NCBI GenBank assembly: GCA_009859145.1
Contig: VRVR01000010.1
Span: 248,001-312,000 of the forward strand
Length of the DNA stretch: 64,000 nt
From: Andalucia godoyi
Lineage: Eukaryota > Discoba > Jakobea > Jakobida > Andaluciidae
Reading direction: 5' to 3'
Part shown: positions 60,250 through 64,000 of the stretch, piece by piece
Numbering within the stretch: position 1 is the first letter of the stretch
Layout: every line of letters starts with the position of its first letter
The notes under the pieces: model-generated
What the model saw: only the letters and a program-made list of their open reading frames with translations
Database searches by the model: none
Told to the model about the DNA's origin: nothing
Position numbers and translations under genes: made by a program

Positions 60250-61233
60250 TCAGACATTCATTCTGAAGTGAACAAGGTGCTCCATGAGCTGTGCTCGGTC
60301 CCGAAATCTCGGCATTTCATGATACCCGTCCCCTTGCACATAGAGCAACATGGAGACGGCGATGTTGAGCGGTATCTGCATAACGAACTCCTCAAGCGAC
60401 ATCGCACCGTTGCTTTGCTTTTCCATGAGAACGAACTTGCATGTTCTCGCAGAGAGGATATATCCGTCTTCCCAAGACAGTCGGAGGACGTCTGCTAACG
60501 ACTTCACAGCGTGGTGATTGAGATAGTCTTCCACAAGATTTGAGCAACTTGGCTCTCGGATCACGCATTGAGGATCCAACGCGGCCAAATACAAGAAGAC
60601 TGCTTTCGCATGGGACTCTTGTATGAGATCGCAGATCCGAGACTCGTGAGCTCCCGTGATTCTGATATCGTCAACAACAAGCACGGTTCTTCCGCGCACA
60701 AGCCTTTCGGCCTCTTCTGTTTCCCAGAAAAATACATTCTTCTTCATGATGCTTATACGTTGCGCGAGATCGAGCTTTCCGTAGTCCCCCTCCAGACAAT
60801 TTTCTCTTGTGATGCCCACGACGGGCAAGCAGACACCGTATTTCTCAACAAGTGTTCGATGCACCATTTGCATCAGAGCATACGCAGCAGTGGGCGCCAT
60901 CTTCTGAGCCGAAGAAGTCAGCACAAAATGGGAAGGGTCTACGTACAAGTCGTGACCGTACAGCTGCATGAACCGTTCTGCGAGCCTTGAGCCATACAAC
61001 TTTGTTATTCTTCCTGAGCCATACTTAAACTGCGAGTACTCGCTTGCTTGGAATTCCGGTGAATCCGAGCAGACCTGCGACTCCCGGATCGTCAGTGCAT
61101 AAAGAGCCATCTGTTCATACGCCGAATCATCATTCTGAACCACGGAAAACCGAGACGGGGAATCACATCTCGCAGAATCCGCCTGTGGAACAAGCGAATA
61201 GGACACCAGAGTCTTTGTTCCAGAAGCCGCCAT
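60250..61233 (-). CDS. Phosphoribosyltransferase-fold protein
   Basis: A 327-residue protein with a type I PRTase PRPP-binding motif, VLVVDDIRITGAHESR, near residues 182-197 (consensus hydrophobic-VVDDhhxTG). Before it lies an ordered region (EYSQFKYGSGRITKLYGSRLAERF, in parts EYSQFKYGSG and YGSRLAERF). This matches bacterial PRTase families associated with ComF- or tellurite-resistance-type loci (PRTase_3-like, tentative) better than any purine or pyrimidine salvage enzyme. The substrate is unknown. The C-terminal half is helical. The start is MAASGTKTL at 61233; the frame upstream translates a Lys-rich/hydrophobic leader and is not credible. Confidence 0.75.
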   Translation of the reverse strand: MAASGTKTLVSYSLVPQADSARCDSPSRFSVVQNDDSAYEQMALYALTIRESQVCSDSPEFQASEYSQFKYGSGRITKLYGSRLAERFMQLYGHDLYVDPSHFVLTSSAQKMAPTAAYALMQMVHRTLVEKYGVCLPVVGITRENCLEGDYGKLDLAQRISIMKKNVFFWETEEAERLVRGRTVLVVDDIRITGAHESRICDLIQESHAKAVFLYLAALDPQCVIREPSCSNLVEDYLNHHAVKSLADVLRLSWEDGYILSARTCKFVLMEKQSNGAMSLEEFVMQIPLNIAVSMLLYVQGDGYHEMPRFRDRAQLMEHLVHFRMNV

Positions 61234-61646
61234 CGTGAATAGACAGTGCGCCACACGGGTTTTTTTTTTCTTTCTTTCTTTCTTCTTCTTCTTCTCTCCT
61301 GGGGAAAGCAAAACAAGCAGAAAAAGAAAAGGCAAAAGCAAGAAAAACCAGCCACAAAAACCCCCAAGGTGATGATGGGCTGGGGCGGTGCGGGGTCTCT
61401 GAAGCCTCGGTGTTCAGAAGGTGGGGACCCGCTTGCTGAGAAAGAAAGTGGGTGACCGAAGTCACGCAATCCGAAGGGAAAGTTGCCTGTTCAGGCTTAG
61501 CGCAGCTTTTCCAATACATCAACCCGGTCTTCGGCGATTTGTTTTTTTTGTAAGTGTTCGAACAGTACAAAACCCAACGGCAAGCTGCGACCTGCCTAGT
61601 GGTTGGATGGGTTGGCAGGATCTGCACGCACAACCTCAATGTACTG

Positions 61647-61662
61647 CGCCTACATTATGCAC
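61647..61662 (-). other. Conserved 3'-terminal motif of Fanzor-like copy C
   Basis: On the minus strand GTGCATAATGTAGGCG, matching GTACAATGTAGGCG (copy A) and GTGCAATGCAGGCG (copy B) apart from a 2-nt insertion. Confidence 0.55.
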
Positions 61663-61960
61663 TGAACATGCACATCTACGAATAGATATTTGAGAGGTCT
61701 CAAACTGCGGAAGCAGGATGATGTCGTACTCCGCACAGAGCCACTTTCTCAGCGTGGCACGTTGTTCCTGAGAAGGGTGCATTTTGATTCTGACGGCCCT
61801 AGCAGCAGGCGCTTTCGTGTCCTCAGTTGCAGCGATTGATGCACCTGGAGATACGAGAGGAAGAGGCGGTAGGCGCAGTGACACGCGGTCTCTTAATAGG
61901 TCTGCGGGACCTCGGAGGCCCTGCATCGAGCGGCGTAGGCGTAGGCGAATGCGTCATCCC
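61647..61960 (-). mobile_element. Internally deleted Fanzor/TnpB-like fragment (copy C)
   Basis: On the minus strand a Pro/Arg-rich N-terminal region leads into VRIKMHPSQEQRATLRKWL, the helix-turn-helix-like start of TnpB/Fanzor proteins (RI.hpt.EQ..hhr.w). Six residues later the reading jumps to DIILLPQFETSQI, a mid-protein landmark (hhLP.FETS.M). Several hundred codons are therefore missing, and so is everything between FETS and the end. The fragment closes with GTGCATAATGTAGGCG, the same 3' motif as copies A and B. Loss of the middle with both ends kept is what a non-autonomous, MITE-like derivative looks like. A frameshift near the start moves MTHSPTPTPLDAG (another frame) out of phase. 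Confidence 0.62.
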
Positions 61961-63204
61961 AGCGCACTCACGCCCATATTTGAATAAAAGAGTGAAACCA
62001 AAAAAAGTGAAACCAACGAATGATAGAATAGATGGCTATGGATGCTGCGCTAAAGAGTGTCGAAAATGCGGAGCCTGTGTCACAGCTGAATTTTGGCCGA
62101 GCGTGCGTAAGCACGAATTCCCTGTGAAACAAACGTGCTGGTTGTCGGCCAGTATTGACCGTGTCTGTTTATGTATACTTCCGTATGCATGACAATGACG
62201 TGCTATTATTCAACGGTCAGGTAAAATGGTCCCGACTTGCATCCGCATTCGAGATTCGAAATCCGAGATTGCATTTCCCCCTTCTGACTTTTGCTCGGCC
62301 CAATCGAAACGAATCGACGGTCCGTTACAACTTGCACGCACCTTGAGCAGCGATGCTGCTGACAATACCGCGAGTGCATCTTCGGCTCCTGTTCTCTTCA
62401 GATCCAAAAAAAAAAAAAAAAGGAAAAAGACACGTCATCGTCGATTGTGCTGTATATGCTTTCTCGCTGGTCTAAATTCCGAAAGCAGATCCGAGATGCT
62501 CGTTCATTGTTGATCAGCAGAGACTGGACTTCCCCTGTTGACACCCGATGTTAATAAGCGTTTTACTATATACGACGACACGTATGCGCGCTTTTGTGCA
62601 AAAACATAAGGTTTCATTTTTTTTTTTTGTGTTTGTGTTGTGTGGTCGGTTTTTACAACTGGCGAAGTGGATCCAACAACATCACAAATGACAAGTCCAT
62701 CATCACATCATGGACGCGTGGTGGAGCGGCCGACGCATGTGGCCGTCTTCGATGTGTCCCATGGAGCATATATCTCCCAAGACATTTCCAAACTCATTTT
62801 TCCAGTCGTGCTGGCTCTGTGAGTGCGACATGGACCAGTCTTGCGTCTGTCTTGCAGTCTGAACCCTTTCCTGCGTGAAAGGAACGTCGGATCCTTGACG
62901 ATCCATGTTGCCGAAATCCCGTTCGCGGTTCATTCTTTTTTGATTATCTGTGGAAGCTGCTGTTGTTTAGCGTTGTGGTTTAAAGTGAACACAAAAGCAG
63001 AAAAGAAAGAAGAAGAAAAAAAAGTTTCTTGTCGCGAGTATAAAAGAAAAGAAAGTGACAACACTGTTGAAGAAAGAAAACAAACTACTATACAAAAAGT
63101 ACGGCAAGTTGCAGTTACCGCAGTTCAACAAGCACAACACCAGTTCGCACAAAACCCCCCAATAAAAACAAACGTAGCACTCCGAAAGAAGAGAAATGCA
63201 CAAA

Positions 63205-63960
63205 TTACCCGCGTGGGAGTTCCAGCAGCCGCTGTTTCGGATCTGCAGCAATTATGCGGTATGACTGCTCGGGAAGACGTGCGCCAGCCCGGACACAGTC
63301 GGTGATCCAGCGCGGATTCACGACCATCGGGCTTTGCACTGCGTTTCTCGGAGCGCTCGTCAAGGACTTTCGAGCTCTGTCTTCCTTGGAACTTGCCAAG
63401 TTGGTGGCAAATATATGTGTAGTCGAGCGTTTCAGAGGATACAAGACCACAGAGCCTCCGTGGACTTGAAAAATCTTCTGCAAATGATACAAACTCAGCT
63501 CCGTACTGATTGTTCCACCGTCGAAGTATCCCACAATCCCTTCAAACAGCAGCTTCTGAGGTGCATGTTCATCTCCTCGCTCTGGCTCTTGTTTTTCTGG
63601 AACGGAGGAGTCCTCGAGACGAGAAGCAGTGCCATGCGGTCGAATGAGGTTTCCGTAAAGCTCGGTATCGGGTCTCTGGTTTTCGAGTTTTGCATGACGA
63701 TGCTGGAAGTATCGCGTTCCACGTGCGCCCCTGGACTCTGCAGATGCAGAGGGTCCATGCTGAAAGGCTATCCCTCCCAGGAATGGATGCTGGATTTCAG
63801 CGATGGACGCAGACGAACTTGCTGCTGTTTTCGATCTCTTTGCGGACGGGAGGCCGCTTGCGCCAGAGCAGCTGCCGTTGCCTCGGGCCGATTTTTGTAT
63901 CGTTTGACAATAGCGGTTTTGCGGCCCAAGCGCAGAGAACGTGCTTGCGGTCTTTTGCAT
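63205..63960 (-). CDS. BRCT-domain protein, Rev1-like, possibly 5'-truncated by the window
   Basis: The frame is open to the right edge, with first ATG at 63960 (MQKTASTFSALGP), so the true start may lie beyond 64000. Residues from 63960 give 251 amino acids: a disordered Ser/Arg/Gln-rich first part and a C-terminal BRCT domain of about 100 residues. Landmarks are LLFEGIVGYFDGGTIS, LQKIFQVHGGSVVLY, THIFATNLASSKEDRA and NPRWITDCVRAGARLPE. The THI.ATNL..SK core is characteristic of the N-terminal BRCT of REV1, the translesion polymerase. The frame stops right after the domain and I see no polymerase domain downstream in the next kilobase, so this is BRCT-only or continues by splicing (a GGTAAT sequence overlaps the stop). 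Confidence 0.72.
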   Translation of the reverse strand: MQKTASTFSALGPQNRYCQTIQKSARGNGSCSGASGLPSAKRSKTAASSSASIAEIQHPFLGGIAFQHGPSASAESRGARGTRYFQHRHAKLENQRPDTELYGNLIRPHGTASRLEDSSVPEKQEPERGDEHAPQKLLFEGIVGYFDGGTISTELSLYHLQKIFQVHGGSVVLYPLKRSTTHIFATNLASSKEDRARKSLTSAPRNAVQSPMVVNPRWITDCVRAGARLPEQSYRIIAADPKQRLLELPRG

Positions 63961-64000
63961 GCGGTTTTGTTCCGTGGACACGACCTGCGTCAGCACTGTG

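Larger units (their letters stand above)
61234..63204. other. Intergenic region with Fanzor-like fragment
   Basis: Contains the internally deleted Fanzor-like fragment at 61647-61960 (minus). The segment 62030-62190 (plus) has a weak zinc-finger-like reading (ECRKCGACV, KHEFPVKQTC). There are A- and T-rich stretches (62405-62420, 62616-62627). No complete gene recognised. Confidence 0.5.

Noticed and set aside
62030-62190. ECRKCGACV ... KHEFPVKQTCWLSASIDRVC as a fourth Fanzor zinc-ribbon relic
   Set aside because: Suggestive spacing, but opposite orientation to copy C, no YTSK or RuvC-III block and no terminal motif; too weak to annotate.

Overview
The window comes from a gene-dense, intron-poor nuclear genome of a unicellular, flagellated eukaryote. 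The evidence for a eukaryote is a 4,193-codon axonemal dynein heavy chain in one open frame, beta-tubulin, a tubulin-type cytosolic carboxypeptidase, twinfilin, clathrin light chain, a GPR107-type seven-TM protein, a bromodomain/NET protein and short GT-AG introns. I cannot name the lineage. Most genes are single exons. Two proteins only become complete at the N-terminus when a short intron next to the start codon is removed (twinfilin, 98 nt; DHX33-like helicase, 143 nt). Many other start codons sit just downstream of a pyrimidine tract ending in CAG, which suggests frequent 5'-UTR introns.

Layout. 0-4 kb: leucine aminopeptidase, convergent with a mitochondrial carrier, then a bromodomain/NET gene. 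4.8-10.2 kb: two unrecognised proteins and a divergent pair of four-TM membrane proteins. 10.3-18.7 kb: twinfilin, DHX33-like helicase, a divergent two-domain AAA+ protein, a DUF506 protein split across two frames, and an NmrA-like protein. 19.3-24.2 kb: clathrin light chain, a decayed Fanzor/TnpB-like relic, and the carboxypeptidase. 25.4-38 kb: low-complexity and W-repeat proteins, two polytopic membrane proteins, an LRR/W-repeat protein and a START protein. 39-45 kb: a candidate PD-(D/E)XK nuclease, GPR107-type protein, beta-tubulin and an odd tRNA. 45.8-58.3 kb: dynein heavy chain. 58.5-64 kb: a second Fanzor relic, a stand-alone Yvh1-type zinc domain, a phosphoribosyltransferase-fold protein, a third, internally deleted Fanzor-like fragment, and a Rev1-like BRCT protein running toward the window edge.

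Functional theme. Several genes concern microtubules, cilia and centrioles: beta-tubulin, axonemal dynein, the tubulin deglutamylase-type carboxypeptidase and two Sfi1-like W-repeat proteins. They are not co-oriented, so nothing suggests an operon or polycistron.

The most interesting signal is a family of three decayed elements related to Fanzor/TnpB RNA-guided nucleases. They share protein motifs and, independently, a short conserved 3'-terminal DNA motif (consensus around AATGYAGGCG). By analogy with TnpB/Fanzor elements, that motif could mark the element right end and the end of a guide-RNA scaffold. Simple-sequence repeats are abundant and tend to lie just upstream of start codons.
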